A stretch of DNA of 64,000 bases from Pandoraea capi (GTDB lineage: Bacteria; Pseudomonadota; Gammaproteobacteria; Burkholderiales; Burkholderiaceae), in NCBI RefSeq assembly GCF_902459735.1, contig NZ_CABPRV010000005.1, positions 186,001-250,000 of the forward strand, given 5' to 3'. This document shows, one piece after another, positions 38,990 through 49,033 of the stretch. The notes below the pieces were generated by a model. The model saw only the letters and a program-made list of their open reading frames with translations. It ran no database searches and was not told the origin of the DNA. The translations under genes and the position numbers were made by a program. The stretch's first letter is position 1; each line of letters starts with the position of its first letter.

Positions 38990-39331
38990 ATGTCGACTAT
39001 CACTACCGATTCCGGCCTGCAATACGAAGACCTGCAAGTGGGCGATGGCGCAGAAGCTGTTGCAGGCAAGAGCGTCTCCGTTCACTACACGGGCTGGCTC
39101 ACCGACGGCAAGAAATTCGATTCCAGCAAGGATCGTAATCAGCCGTTCGATTTCGTTCTCGGCGGCGGCATGGTCATTCGTGGCTGGGACGAAGGCGTTC
39201 AGGGCATGAAGGTCGGCGGCAAGCGCAAGCTCATTATTCCGGCCGAACTGGGCTACGGTGCACGCGGTGCAGGCGGCGTGATTCCGCCGAACGCCACCCT
39301 GGTCTTCGAGGTCGATCTGTTGGACGTCTGA
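38990..39331 (+). CDS. FKBP-type peptidyl-prolyl isomerase
   Basis: A 113-residue single-domain FKBP without signal peptide, starting [20 protein letters not shown]. Typical motifs are [37 protein letters not shown] and [32 protein letters not shown]. It catalyses proline isomerisation in the cytoplasm. Own transcription unit: a terminator lies 50 bp downstream. Confidence 0.95.
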   Translation: MSTITTDSGLQYEDLQVGDGAEAVAGKSVSVHYTGWLTDGKKFDSSKDRNQPFDFVLGGGMVIRGWDEGVQGMKVGGKRKLIIPAELGYGARGAGGVIPPNATLVFEVDLLDV

Positions 39332-39382
39332 AGCATCGAACGCCGCAAGTCACACACTTAGCGGCACGGTCGAAGCAACAGA

Positions 39383-39420
39383 CACCCCCGGTGCCTCGCA
39401 GGCGCCGGGGGTGTTGTCTT
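39383..39420 (+). terminator. Intrinsic terminator after the FKBP gene
   Basis: CACCCCCGGTGCC (39383-39395) pairs with GGCGCCGGGGGTG (39401-39413) with one T-G wobble, then TTGTCTTTT. Confidence 0.88.
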
Positions 39421-39486
39421 TTCGACGTTTCAAATTCATGTGTGCCGGCGTCACGAGCGCCGGTGATACAAAGGAGCCTTTACGAG

Positions 39487-40719
39487 GTGTCTCACTCAGT
39501 AACGTCTGTTTCCAGATTCTGGTTTCCCTTTTCGCTGGTGCTCTTCGAGTTCGCGGTCTATATCTCGAACGACATGATCATGCCCGGCATGCCGCTGGTG
39601 ACGCGCGAGTTTGGCGCGAGCGCCGAAGCGACGACGCTGGCACTGACCGCCGCGATGCTCGGCAACGCGAGCCTGCAATGGCTGCTCGGCCCGCTCGCCG
39701 ATCGCTTCGGTCGCCGTCGTGTGCTGCTCTCAGGCCTCGCGATGTTCATCGTCGCCTGTCTGGCCGTGCACTATGTGCAGTCGATGCCGCAGTTCATCCT
39801 CCTGCGCTTCCTGCAAGGGATGGGCTGCTGTTTTGTGCTGACGGTCGGTTATCCGACGGTGCATGAGGCCTTCGAAGAGAAGACGGCCGTGCGCGTCATG
39901 GCGCTTATGGCGAATGTCTCGCTGCTCTCGCCGCTGTTCGGGCCGCTCGCCGGGGCCGCTGTGGTGTCGTTCTGGCCGTGGCGCAGCATCTTCTGGCTCA
40001 TCGCCATCGTCGCCGTGTTCTCATTTGTCGGGCTCTACCGAACGATGCCGGAACTCTCACGGCACGACCGCAATGCGTTAAATGCCAGCCAGTTGTGGCA
40101 GGGCTACAAGCTCCCGCTCTCCAGTGGTCGCTTCTGGCGCGGCGCTGTGCTCACGGGCCTGGCCGTCACGCCGCTGCTCACGTGGATTGCGCTCGGGCCG
40201 GTGTTCCTGATCGAGCGCGCGGGGCTGTCGCAGATGCAGTACGCCATGTTGCAGGTGCCGGTTTTCGCGGCGCTGATTCTCGGCAACGTGCTGCTCGCGC
40301 GTCAGGTCGGACGCTGGTCGAATGGCCGGTTGCTCGCGACGGGCGTCGCCGCCATGCTGGTCGGTGCGGCCGTGTCGCTCGTCGGTACGGCGATTCTTGC
40401 CCCCGGCTACCCGGCCTTGCTCATCGGCACGACGCTGCACGCGTTCGGCATGGGCATGAGCTACGGTGTGGTGTATCGCCAGTCGCTCTTTGCGGTCGAC
40501 AGTCCCAACCGGGCGACGGTGGCGGGCATGCTGAGCATGATCACCATCGTGGTCGCTGTCGCCGTGATCGAAGCAATGAAGTTCGCCTATCTGCATTTCG
40601 GCGACGCGGCGCTCGGTATCGGCGCGATGCTGGCCGCCGCGCTTGTCGCCGTACTCGCGGCGAACTTCGTGCCGCCGCCCGCACAGGATGCGCTATCGCA
40701 GACCGGTCGACGCGCATAA
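39487..40719 (+). CDS. MdfA-like multidrug MFS transporter
   Basis: A drug/proton antiporter of the DHA1 family, close in pattern to E. coli MdfA (410 residues, the same length). After GTG 39487, 10 bp past AAGGAG, it reads MSHSVTSVSRFWFPFSLVLF. Matching MdfA landmarks are EFAVYISNDMIMPGM (with the membrane acidic residues Glu and Asp), LQWLLGPLADRFGRR and LRFLQGMGCCFV. Likely exports cationic or neutral drugs such as chloramphenicol; the actual substrate is not known. A terminator follows and converges with lpxO. Confidence 0.9.
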   Translation: MSHSVTSVSRFWFPFSLVLFEFAVYISNDMIMPGMPLVTREFGASAEATTLALTAAMLGNASLQWLLGPLADRFGRRRVLLSGLAMFIVACLAVHYVQSMPQFILLRFLQGMGCCFVLTVGYPTVHEAFEEKTAVRVMALMANVSLLSPLFGPLAGAAVVSFWPWRSIFWLIAIVAVFSFVGLYRTMPELSRHDRNALNASQLWQGYKLPLSSGRFWRGAVLTGLAVTPLLTWIALGPVFLIERAGLSQMQYAMLQVPVFAALILGNVLLARQVGRWSNGRLLATGVAAMLVGAAVSLVGTAILAPGYPALLIGTTLHAFGMGMSYGVVYRQSLFAVDSPNRATVAGMLSMITIVVAVAVIEAMKFAYLHFGDAALGIGAMLAAALVAVLAANFVPPPAQDALSQTGRRA

Positions 40720-40790
40720 GTCGAACGCAAGCCGAACGCAGACCGGTCGATCTTGCCTGCAACACCGGCAAGGGATGACGGTGAAATGAA

Positions 40791-40827
40791 AAACGCCAGC
40801 GAACACGATTCGCTGGCGTTTTTTTAT
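40791..40827 (+). terminator. Bidirectional terminator between mdfA-like gene and lpxO
   Basis: AAACGCCAGCGAA (40791-40803) pairs perfectly with TTCGCTGGCGTTT (40809-40821), then a T-run. The A-run at 40789-40793 serves the opposite strand. Confidence 0.92.
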
Positions 40828-40837
40828 GCGCGACGGA

Positions 40838-41737
40838 TCAGCCGTGGGCGCGCTCGTCGCCGACCGTTTCCGCTTGCGCGACAGGTGAGCGGCTCGCTGC
40901 GGTGCCGGGATGCGATGCGCCGGGTGCGGCCGGTGCTGCCGATGTCGTTGATGTTGCCGATGCTGCCGCCGGTTCGGGTGTCGCGTAGTAATCGCGTTCC
41001 CACTTCTCGTGATTGGCTTTGGCCTGCTGCAATTCCGGTGTGAGCGGCGCAAACGCCAGCAGCAGCTTGTTGAGCCATGAAACGGGCACCTTGCACGGAC
41101 GCTCGAAGTCGACGAACAGCACCACGCGCGTCTCGTCCGTATCGTTGTGCACCTGATGCTCGTAAGCGTCGTCGAAGATCACCACGCGATTGGCTTGCCA
41201 GACATAACGCTGGCCATCGACCTCGATCCAGCATTTTTCGCGCTCGCGCGGCACCTTCAACGCAAGATGCAGGCGTAACACCCCGTTATACGGGCCGCGA
41301 TGCGGTGGAATTTTCTTGCCCGGAGAGAGGATGGAGAAAAACGCCGTGCGCAGACCGGGGATGTCGTCGAGTGCTTTGGCCGTGGCCGGGCAGCGCGCGA
41401 GATTGCGCTGTGCACGCATGCCATAGCCGAGGAAGACGAACGTCTGCCACTGGTGGTCCTGCGTGATGGTGGCGACGTCGGGCGAGATCTCGTGGAATGC
41501 CGGCAGGCGTCCCGGGGTTGCCAGCACCGCTTCGAGTTCTTTCGCGATGGCTGGCGCCTGGGCCTCGATGGCTTCGACCCAGGGGAACTGGGCGTTATCG
41601 AAGATGGGCTTATCGCCGACCAGTGAGTGTCGCGCGATGCTGCGTTGCGCCGCTTCCACACACCGAAAGAAAAATCTGGCGAGCCAGCGGGGCAGGGTAC
41701 GGTTAGGGTTCTGCGCGGGCGATCGTGTAGCACTCAA
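40838..41737 (-). CDS. lpxO: Lipid A 2-hydroxylase-like aspartyl/asparaginyl beta-hydroxylase
   Basis: A Fe(II)/2-oxoglutarate dioxygenase that hydroxylates a secondary acyl chain of lipid A in enterobacteria. The 299-residue protein has an N-terminal RWLARFFFRCVEAAQRS stretch near the membrane, iron-site regions PPHRGPYNGVLRLHLALKVP and HQVHNDTDETRVVLFVDFERP. The last 50 residues are Ala/Thr/Ser-rich and probably disordered, absent from Salmonella LpxO as I recall. With lpxH and the phosphoethanolamine transferase it is one of three lipid A genes in the window. Confidence 0.85.
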   Translation of the reverse strand: MSATRSPAQNPNRTLPRWLARFFFRCVEAAQRSIARHSLVGDKPIFDNAQFPWVEAIEAQAPAIAKELEAVLATPGRLPAFHEISPDVATITQDHQWQTFVFLGYGMRAQRNLARCPATAKALDDIPGLRTAFFSILSPGKKIPPHRGPYNGVLRLHLALKVPREREKCWIEVDGQRYVWQANRVVIFDDAYEHQVHNDTDETRVVLFVDFERPCKVPVSWLNKLLLAFAPLTPELQQAKANHEKWERDYYATPEPAAASATSTTSAAPAAPGASHPGTAASRSPVAQAETVGDERAHG

Positions 41738-41972
41738 CGTCGGCCTCCAGGGCGGGATGGGGGAACCGGGCCGGCGGGGATGTGTCTTTCAGTGCGGTGA
41801 ACGCCGGGCTTTTGGGTACAATTGTCGCGCGGTCCGGCCGCGCCGCCAAGTCTCGTGCGGGAAATGTGCGTGAGCGATGGGTTACGAGATGTTTCGTCCG
41901 GATCGAAGGGGTGGGGCTGGATGCGTCCGGACCCCGAGCAGGCTGGCGCTCGCCGACCAACACAGGAGACGC

Positions 41973-44006
41973 ATGAACGCGCGCACATCACGGCATCCAC
42001 ACACGGCCAGAGGCACTATTCGCACTTTTGTGACCTCGCTGGCGTCATCGGCCATCCCGGCACCGCGCGCCGATCTCGCCGTCTCCTCCGTTCGCGCGGT
42101 TCGCTTCGGCTTTCGTCGCATTTCCCGAGTGCTGACGCTCGCGAGCATGGCGCCCGTCGCCACGCTGCTGGCGGCCGGCATGCTCCCGGCGCCGGCGGCG
42201 CACGCCAAGTACGCCATCGCCCAGTACGGCGAGCCGAAATATCCCCAGGGGTTCACGCACTTCGACTACGTCAATCCCGATGCACCTCGCGGCGGCACAT
42301 TGACGCTCGCGAACCCCGACCGTCGCACCAGCTTCGACAAATTCAATCCGTTCACCTTGCGGGGCACCTCGGCGCCGGGGGTATCGGGGCTGATGTTCGA
42401 GACGCTCGGCATCGGCAGTGCCGATGAACCGGCCACTGTCTACGGCTTGCTGGCGGACGACATCGCCGTCGCGCCCGACGGGGCCTCGGTCACGTTCCAC
42501 ATCAACCCCGCGGCACGCTTCAACAACGGCGATCCGGTCACGGCGCAAGACGTCAAATATTCGTTCGACACGCTCATGAGCCCGCAGTCGGCACCCGGCT
42601 TCAAGGTGATGCTGGCTGACGTGAAGAGCGTTACGGTGATCGACAAGTCACGCGTGCGCTTCGATTTCCGGCGGGTGAGCCCCGATCTGCCGCTACTCGT
42701 GTCGTCGGTGCCCGTGTTCTCGCCCAAGTGGGCCGTGGGGGCAGACGGCAAGCGCAAGGCGTTCGATGCGCTGACATTCGAGCCGCCCGTGGCGAGCGGC
42801 CCCTATCGGATCGAGTCCTACGACGGCGGGCGTCGCATCACTTTCCAGCGTGACCCGAAGTACTGGGGCAACGACCTGCCGGTGCGACGCGGCACGTACA
42901 ACTTCGAGCGCATCGTCTACAAGCTGTACTCCGACGACATCGTGCGCCTGGAAGGCTTCAAGGCTGGCGAGTTCGATGCCATCACCGAATACCGCGCGCG
43001 CAGTTGGGTGCGCAGCTACGTCGGTAAGCGATTCAAGGACGGCGAACTGATCAAGCGCGAATTTGCGCATCACAACGCGGCAGGCATGCAGGGCTTCATC
43101 CTGAATACGCGCCGCGATCTGTTCCGCGACGTTCGCGTGCGCAAGGCGCTGGACCTCGCGCTCGACTATCAGTGGCTCAATCGCCAACTGTTCTACAACC
43201 AGTACCAGCGTATCTACAGTTACTTCACCAACAGCGATCTGGCCGCGCGCGGCATGCCCAGCGACGCGGAGCTCAAGCTGCTGGAGCCGTTGCGAAAGAA
43301 GCTGGACCCGGCGGTGTTCGGTCCGATGGTGGTGCAGCCGACGACGACGCCGCCCGCCAGCCTGCGCGACAACCTGCGCGAAGCGCGTGAACTGCTGGAG
43401 CAGGCGGGCTGGACCTATCGCGATGGGGCATTGCGTAACGCGAAGGGCGAACCGTTCGTCTTCGAGTTTCTGGATGACGGCGGGTCGATGGGACCGGTGG
43501 CGTCCGCGTACGCACGAAATCTGGCGAAGCTCGGCATCACGCTGAATTTCCGTACGAGCGACTTCGCGCTGTATCAGAAGCGTATCGAGACGTTCGACTT
43601 CGACATGATTTCGCTGCGCTATCCCGATTCGCAGATTCCCGGCACCGAGCTGCTCGACCGTTTCGGTAGCCAGTCGGCCGGCGTTGAAGGCTCGGACAAC
43701 GTGATCGGTCTGAAGGACCCGGCCGTCGACTCGCTGCTCGGCAACCTGGTGCGTGCCCATACCTATGAGGATCTGGTGGCCGCGGCCCGCGCGCTGGACC
43801 GGGTGCTGATGCACGGCTATTACATCGTGCCGCACTGGTTCTCGTCGACGCATCGCATGGCATACAAACAGAATTTGCGTTACCCCGAAAAGTTGCCGCT
43901 GTACTTCACCGCAGAAGGCTGGCTGGTCTCGATGTGGTGGGATTCACGCTCGGGCCGCACGGGCAATGCGCCGGCCGTGGCAGCCCCGACTGGAGTCGAT
44001 CGTTAA
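41973..44006 (+). CDS. yejA: Peptide ABC transporter substrate-binding protein YejA
   Basis: Periplasmic family 5 binding protein of the YejABEF importer, known in E. coli for microcin C uptake. The protein has 677 residues from ATG 41973 (AGGAGAC upstream), with a long N-terminus before the signal hydrophobic part (ATLLAAGMLPAPAAHA). The mature protein begins near KYAIAQYGEPKYPQGF and shows NPDAPRGGTL, FDKFNPF and GLMFETLGI family motifs. It heads the yejABEF operon. Confidence 0.94.
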   Translation: MNARTSRHPHTARGTIRTFVTSLASSAIPAPRADLAVSSVRAVRFGFRRISRVLTLASMAPVATLLAAGMLPAPAAHAKYAIAQYGEPKYPQGFTHFDYVNPDAPRGGTLTLANPDRRTSFDKFNPFTLRGTSAPGVSGLMFETLGIGSADEPATVYGLLADDIAVAPDGASVTFHINPAARFNNGDPVTAQDVKYSFDTLMSPQSAPGFKVMLADVKSVTVIDKSRVRFDFRRVSPDLPLLVSSVPVFSPKWAVGADGKRKAFDALTFEPPVASGPYRIESYDGGRRITFQRDPKYWGNDLPVRRGTYNFERIVYKLYSDDIVRLEGFKAGEFDAITEYRARSWVRSYVGKRFKDGELIKREFAHHNAAGMQGFILNTRRDLFRDVRVRKALDLALDYQWLNRQLFYNQYQRIYSYFTNSDLAARGMPSDAELKLLEPLRKKLDPAVFGPMVVQPTTTPPASLRDNLREARELLEQAGWTYRDGALRNAKGEPFVFEFLDDGGSMGPVASAYARNLAKLGITLNFRTSDFALYQKRIETFDFDMISLRYPDSQIPGTELLDRFGSQSAGVEGSDNVIGLKDPAVDSLLGNLVRAHTYEDLVAAARALDRVLMHGYYIVPHWFSSTHRMAYKQNLRYPEKLPLYFTAEGWLVSMWWDSRSGRTGNAPAVAAPTGVDR

Positions 44007-44008
44007 TC

Positions 44009-45064
44009 ATGTGGGCCTACATTCTCAAACGATTGCTGATCATGATCCCGACGCTGCTCGGCGTGATCACGCTGACCTTTGCGGTCATCCAGTTCGTGCC
44101 CGGCGGGCCGGTCGAGCAGGTGATGCTCGAACTCAAGGGGCGCGGTGGCGGCGGTGAGGCCAGCGGTGGCGGGGGCGGCAGCGACTATCGCGGACGTCGC
44201 GGCATCGACGCGCAACAACTCGCCCAGATCAAGGCGCTCTACGGCTTCGACAAGACCCCGATGGAGCGCTACTGGCTGATGCTCAAACGCTTCGCACGCT
44301 TCGATCTCGGGCAGAGTTATTTCCATCACCAGAGCGTCTGGTCGCTGATCGTCTCGAAGTTGCCGGTGTCGATCTCGCTGGGGCTATGGACGTTCTTCCT
44401 CACCTACCTGATATCGGTGCCGCTGGGCATTGCCAAGGCGGTGCGCAACGGCTCGCGTTTCGACACGCTCACGAGTCTGGTCGTGCTCGTGGGATATGCC
44501 ATTCCGGGGTTCGTGCTCGGCGTGTTGCTGCTGGTGCTATTCGGCGGCGGCACGTTCTGGCAGTTGTTCCCGCTGCGCGAACTCGTGTCGGATAACTGGA
44601 GCGATCTGTCGTGGCCGGCCAAAATTACCGATTATCTGTGGCACATCACGTTACCGGTGACGGCGTCGGTGGTCGGCAGTTTTGCCGTCATCACCATGCT
44701 GACGAAGAACGCGTTCCTCGACGAGATTCGCCGACAGTACGTGCTGACGGCGCGCGCGAAGGGGCTTTCCGAGCGTAAGGTGCTGTTCAAGCATGTCTTT
44801 CGCAATGCGCTGATCCCGCTCATTACCGGTTTTCCCGCCGCGTTTATCGGTGCGTTCTTCGCGGGCAGTCTGCTGATCGAGACGCTGTTCTCGCTCGACG
44901 GTCTGGGGCGGTTGTCGTACGAATCGGTACAGCGCCGCGATTATCCGGTCGTGCTCGGCTCGCTGTATCTGTTCACGCTCATCGGCCTCGTGACCAAACT
45001 CATCTCCGACCTCTGCTACGTGCTGGTCGACCCGCGTATTCAATTCGATCGAGTGGAGCACTGA
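44009..45064 (+). CDS. yejB: Peptide ABC transporter permease YejB
   Basis: Inner-membrane permease of the Yej importer, 351 residues, starting MWAYILKRLLIMIPTLLGVI two bases after the yejA stop. Family marks are FVPGGPVEQ, the Gly-rich insert GGGGEASGGGGGSDYRGRRG (residues about 45-65), GFDKTPMERYW and the EAA loop YVLTARAKGLSERKVLFKHV. The last residues, DPRIQFDRVEH, are typical of YejB. Confidence 0.95.
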   Translation: MWAYILKRLLIMIPTLLGVITLTFAVIQFVPGGPVEQVMLELKGRGGGGEASGGGGGSDYRGRRGIDAQQLAQIKALYGFDKTPMERYWLMLKRFARFDLGQSYFHHQSVWSLIVSKLPVSISLGLWTFFLTYLISVPLGIAKAVRNGSRFDTLTSLVVLVGYAIPGFVLGVLLLVLFGGGTFWQLFPLRELVSDNWSDLSWPAKITDYLWHITLPVTASVVGSFAVITMLTKNAFLDEIRRQYVLTARAKGLSERKVLFKHVFRNALIPLITGFPAAFIGAFFAGSLLIETLFSLDGLGRLSYESVQRRDYPVVLGSLYLFTLIGLVTKLISDLCYVLVDPRIQFDRVEH

Positions 45065-45065
45065 C

Positions 45066-46175
45066 GTGACCCGATCCGCCACGCCATCGCCACGCCCGTC
45101 CTCACCGTCGTCTTATTTCGCATCGCCGGCGCGCTCGCCGCGCTGGCGCGTCTGGCGGCGCTTTCGCAGTCATCGGCTGGGCTACTGGAGCCTGATCGCG
45201 TTCGTGGTGCTGTTCGGCGTCAGCCTCTTTGCCGAGGTCATCGCCAACGACAAGCCGTGGGTCGTGCGCTACGAGGGGCAGTGGTATTTCCCGCTCGTGA
45301 AGACCTACCCGGAATCGACCTTCGGCGGCGACTTCCCGACGCCCACGGATTACCTCGATCCGTTCATCGAAGACCGTATCCGCTCGGGCGACAATTTCGC
45401 GATCTATCCGCCGGTGCGTTACAGCTACGCCACCATCAACTACTTCGCGAAGGTGCCGAATCCGGCGCCGCCGTCGTCGGAGAACTGGCTCGGGACGGAC
45501 GATCGCGGCCGCGATGTCTTCGCGCGATTGCTCTACGGCTTTCGGCTGTCTGTGATCTTTGCGCTGGCGCTCACGGTCTCCGGCACCTTGCTCGGCGTGC
45601 TCGCCGGGGCGGTACAGGGCTTCTACGGTGGACGGATCGACCTGACGTTGCAACGTCTCATCGAAATCTGGGGATCGTTGCCGGAGCTGTATCTGCTGAT
45701 CATCTTCGCGTCGATCTTCGAGCCGCATCTGTGGCTGCTCTTCGTGCTGCTGTCGTTATTCGGCTGGATCGGCTTGTCCGACTATGTGCGTGCCGAATTT
45801 CTGCGCAACCGGCAACTGGATTACGTGCGCGCGGCGCGGGCGATGGGGTTGTCGAACTGGCAGATCATTCGTCGGCATGTCTTGCCCAACAGCATGACGC
45901 CGGTCATCACGTTCCTGCCATTTCGCATGAGCGGGGCGATTCTGGCGCTCACGAGTCTCGACTTCCTCGGGCTCGGTGTGCCGCCGCCGACGCCGAGCCT
46001 CGGCGAGCTGCTCAATCAGGGCAAGGCGAATCTCGACGCGTGGTGGATCTCGCTCGCGACCTTCGTCGTGCTCGTGCTCACGCTGTTGTTGCTGACGTTC
46101 ATGGGAGACGCCTTGCGTAATGCGCTCGACACGCGTGTCGCGGACAAGCAGGCTGCGGCCGGGGGGGCGATGTGA
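45066..46175 (+). CDS. yejE: Peptide ABC transporter permease YejE
   Basis: Second Yej permease, 369 residues from GTG 45066, one base after the yejB stop. After a 45-residue polar N-terminus come SHRLGYWSLIAFVVLFGVSL, the large periplasmic loop (NDKPWVVRYEGQWYFPLVKT to NWLGTDDRGRDVFARLLYGF) and five more membrane helices with EAA motif YVRAARAMGLSNWQIIRRHV. Overlaps yejF by 4 bp. Confidence 0.95.
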   Translation: MTRSATPSPRPSSPSSYFASPARSPRWRVWRRFRSHRLGYWSLIAFVVLFGVSLFAEVIANDKPWVVRYEGQWYFPLVKTYPESTFGGDFPTPTDYLDPFIEDRIRSGDNFAIYPPVRYSYATINYFAKVPNPAPPSSENWLGTDDRGRDVFARLLYGFRLSVIFALALTVSGTLLGVLAGAVQGFYGGRIDLTLQRLIEIWGSLPELYLLIIFASIFEPHLWLLFVLLSLFGWIGLSDYVRAEFLRNRQLDYVRAARAMGLSNWQIIRRHVLPNSMTPVITFLPFRMSGAILALTSLDFLGLGVPPPTPSLGELLNQGKANLDAWWISLATFVVLVLTLLLLTFMGDALRNALDTRVADKQAAAGGAM

Positions 46176-47776
46176 ACGCGCCGGCTTCTCCTTTGCTCAG
46201 TATCGAGAATCTTTCGGTGCGCTTCGGCGACACCGAAGCCGTGAAGAACGTGAGCCTCGCCATCGAGCGTGGCGAGCGGGTCGCCCTGGTCGGTGAGTCG
46301 GGCTCGGGCAAGAGTGTGACGGCGCTCGCGATTCTGCGCCTGTTGCAGGACGCTGAGATTCAGGGACGGATTCTGCTCGACGGCAAGGATCTGGCATCGG
46401 CGAGCGAGCGCGAGATGCGCGGGCTGCGCGGTAACGATATCGCGATGATCTTCCAGGAGCCGATGACAGCGCTCAATCCGCTGTATCCGATCGGCGAGCA
46501 GATCGCCGAGGCGCTGGAGTTGCACGAAGGGTTGTCGAAGAAGGACGCCAAGGCACGTGCCATCGAATTGCTGCGTCGCACTGGCATTCCCGAGCCTGAG
46601 CGCCGTGTCTCGCACTTCCCGCACGAACTGTCGGGCGGTCAGCGTCAGCGCGCCATGATCGCCATGGCGCTGGCCTGCCGTCCCAAGTTGCTGCTCGCGG
46701 ACGAACCCACGACCGCGCTCGACGTCACCATTCGCGCGCAGATCATCGAACTGCTCCTCGAATTGCAGCGCGACGCCGCAGAGAAGCGCGGCATGGCGGT
46801 ACTGCTCATCACCCACGATCTGAATCTCGTGCGACGGTTTGCGCAACGTGTGGCGGTGATGGAAAAGGGCGTGCTCGTGGAGTGCGCCGAGACCGAGGCG
46901 CTGTTCACGAATCCGCAGCATCCGTACACACGAAAGCTGATCGACAGCCGCCCGCAGCGCGAGATTCATCCGGTGCTGCCCATCGCGCCCGTGTTGCTCG
47001 AAGGGCGTGGCGTGACGGTGGACTATGCGACCGCGCAGCCCGGCGTTCGCGGCTGGTTCCAGCGCGGGCGCTTTCGCGCGGTGCATCCGGTCGATTTGTC
47101 GCTGCGTCAGGGCGAGACGCTTGGGGTGGTGGGCGAATCGGGTTCCGGCAAGACGACGCTCGCCATGGCGATGCTCGGCCTCCAACGCGCCAGTGCCGGC
47201 CAGATCGAGTTTCAGGGCGAGCCGCTCACGTCGTATCGCGGTGCGGCACAGCGCACCCTGCGCTCGCGCATGCAGATCGTGTTTCAGGATCCGTTCGGCT
47301 CGCTATCCCCTCGCATGACCATCGAGGAAATCGTGGGCGAGGGGCTGGCGCTGCATCGTCCGCAGATGAGCGAGGACGACCGTCGCGCACGCGTGGCCGA
47401 AGTGCTGCGCGAGGTCGGGATCGACGCGCGCGCCATGTCCCGATATCCGCATGAATTCTCCGGCGGCCAACGGCAACGGATTGCGATTGCCCGTGCGCTG
47501 GTCGTCGATCCGCAGATCCTCGTGCTCGACGAACCGACCAGTGCGCTCGACGTCTCGATCCAGCAGCAGGTGCTCCATCTGCTCGCGCAATTGCAGATCA
47601 AGTACAACCTGAGTTACCTCTTCATCAGCCACGATCTGGCGGTCATGCGGGCCATGGCGCACAGGGTGCTGGTGTTCAAGGACGGCCATCTGGTGGAGCA
47701 GGGCGATACGGAATCAGTATTTTTTGATCCGCAAAACGACTATACCCGCGAGCTGGTGGCCGCAGCCATGCTGTAG
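46172..47776 (+). CDS. yejF: Peptide ABC transporter ATP-binding protein YejF
   Basis: Fused double ATPase of the Yej importer, 534 residues from GTG 46172. The first ABC domain has Walker [14 protein letters not shown] and signature [15 protein letters not shown]; the second has [28 protein letters not shown] and Walker [13 protein letters not shown]. Both end in the DPP/Opp-like C-terminal extension ([26 protein letters not shown]). Completes yejABEF. Confidence 0.96.
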   Translation: MNAPASPLLSIENLSVRFGDTEAVKNVSLAIERGERVALVGESGSGKSVTALAILRLLQDAEIQGRILLDGKDLASASEREMRGLRGNDIAMIFQEPMTALNPLYPIGEQIAEALELHEGLSKKDAKARAIELLRRTGIPEPERRVSHFPHELSGGQRQRAMIAMALACRPKLLLADEPTTALDVTIRAQIIELLLELQRDAAEKRGMAVLLITHDLNLVRRFAQRVAVMEKGVLVECAETEALFTNPQHPYTRKLIDSRPQREIHPVLPIAPVLLEGRGVTVDYATAQPGVRGWFQRGRFRAVHPVDLSLRQGETLGVVGESGSGKTTLAMAMLGLQRASAGQIEFQGEPLTSYRGAAQRTLRSRMQIVFQDPFGSLSPRMTIEEIVGEGLALHRPQMSEDDRRARVAEVLREVGIDARAMSRYPHEFSGGQRQRIAIARALVVDPQILVLDEPTSALDVSIQQQVLHLLAQLQIKYNLSYLFISHDLAVMRAMAHRVLVFKDGHLVEQGDTESVFFDPQNDYTRELVAAAML

Positions 47777-48109
47777 GTTTGTGACATGGGGGCGAAACGT
47801 CATATAACGTCGCGGAACGTCGCCCAAATCGCAAAGGCTTGATTGTTAATGAAAATTTTCCGATTGCACTGATTGTTTTTTTCTATTACCTTTTGACATC
47901 ATGTGACGTTCACATTACTATCGCGTACCAATTAAGTTGATTATTCAACGAGTTAACCGATCAGATAACGGAACAGTTCCGAAGTCAGTTCAGAAACAAG
48001 TTCGGCGGTGGGTCTGCCGGGCGTGACTCGAAGGATTCAACACGGCAGCATCCTGTTGCACCCTGACGAGCTACTCATCGGCCATCCGACTCAACCAACC
48101 CGGCGACCA
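47777..48109 (+). other. Promoter region of the NlpC/P60 gene
   Basis: This is the AT-richest stretch of the window. A strong sigma-70 promoter lies within it (47893-47921). The roughly 180-nt leader contains the dyad CGGAACAGTTCCG (47969-47981), a possible operator. No open frame of interest is seen. Confidence 0.7.
47893..47921 (+). promoter_or_regulatory. Consensus sigma-70 promoter
   Basis: TTGACA (47893-47898), 17-bp spacer, TACTAT (47916-47921); -35 is perfect and -10 has one mismatch. The start near 47928 gives a 5' leader of about 180 nt for the hydrolase gene. Confidence 0.85.
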
Positions 48110-48820
48110 ATGCAGACGAAACCTAAGCGCACCCGCAAGACTCTCCTTCTCGCGTTCACTGCCGCTGGCCTCGTCACCGCTTCGTTGACGGCGAAGGCTG
48201 ACGACTACAACAACGGCCCGACGGCCGCTGCACGCGCTGCCGCTGCGGCCATCCAGGCGAGCAACGCTTCCCAGAACACCCAAAGCGCCGCTGGCACCGC
48301 CACGGTCAGTGCCGATGCCGCACAACCGGTCGTCGAAGAGTCGCGTGTGCAACGTGCGCAGAAGCTGCTCTCGAACGTGACCGACAAGGCATCGGACGTC
48401 GTACTTGGCGCGCTGAACTACATTGGCGTTCGCTACAAGTACGGTGGCAATACGCCGGACAGCGGTCTGGATTGCAGCGGCTTCGTGCGCTATGTGTTCC
48501 AGGACACACTCAACTTCATGCTCCCGCGCCGCTCGGAAGAGATGAGCCAGGTGGGTGAGCGCATCGCCAAGACCGATCTGAAGCCGGGCGATCTGGTGTT
48601 CTTCAACACCATGCGCCGCAGCTTCTCACACGTCGGTATCTATATCGGTGGCGACAAGTTCGTGCATGCCCCGGCCACGGGCGGCAAGATCCGCGTGGAA
48701 GACCTGCGCGAATCGTACTGGTCGGCGCGTTATAACGGCGCTCGCCGTGTCGAGACGCTCAAGGCCAGCGCAGAACTCACGCGCGTCGAACAGCTCTTCA
48801 AGAACGATCACCCGATGTAA
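48110..48820 (+). CDS. NlpC/P60 family peptidoglycan hydrolase
   Basis: An exported C40-family endopeptidase that cuts cell-wall peptides. The 236-residue protein from ATG 48110 has a signal peptide (KTLLLAFTAAGLVTASLTAKA), an Ala-rich spacer, and the catalytic domain with nucleophile Cys in NTPDSGLDCSGFVRYVF, catalytic His in FSHVGIYIGGDKFVHAP and GDLVFFNT. The third catalytic residue is the His in FVHAP. It is monocistronic with a strong promoter, so likely highly expressed. Confidence 0.92.
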   Translation: MQTKPKRTRKTLLLAFTAAGLVTASLTAKADDYNNGPTAAARAAAAAIQASNASQNTQSAAGTATVSADAAQPVVEESRVQRAQKLLSNVTDKASDVVLGALNYIGVRYKYGGNTPDSGLDCSGFVRYVFQDTLNFMLPRRSEEMSQVGERIAKTDLKPGDLVFFNTMRRSFSHVGIYIGGDKFVHAPATGGKIRVEDLRESYWSARYNGARRVETLKASAELTRVEQLFKNDHPM

Positions 48821-48861
48821 GCTGCCGAAGCTCGTGACATTTGCGAGCTTCTGTGCCAATG

Positions 48862-48894
48862 AAAATGCCGCCCACCGGGCGGCATTTTTGTTTG
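48862..48894 (+). terminator. Intrinsic terminator after the NlpC/P60 gene
   Basis: AAAATGCCGCCC (48862-48873) and GGGCGGCATTTT (48877-48888) form a 12-bp stem with a 3-nt loop, followed by TGTTTG. Confidence 0.9.
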
Positions 48895-49033
48895 TGCGAT
48901 GGGATCGCTGTGCGGGCATGGGGGTGCTCGATGAGCGGCATTGGTCCACTGGGCCCGGCGAGCGTCCCTACGAGGCCGATGGCAATGCGTTAGGCATCGT
49001 CGCGCCCCGGCCTGGGTTTGTGGCTCAAGCGCC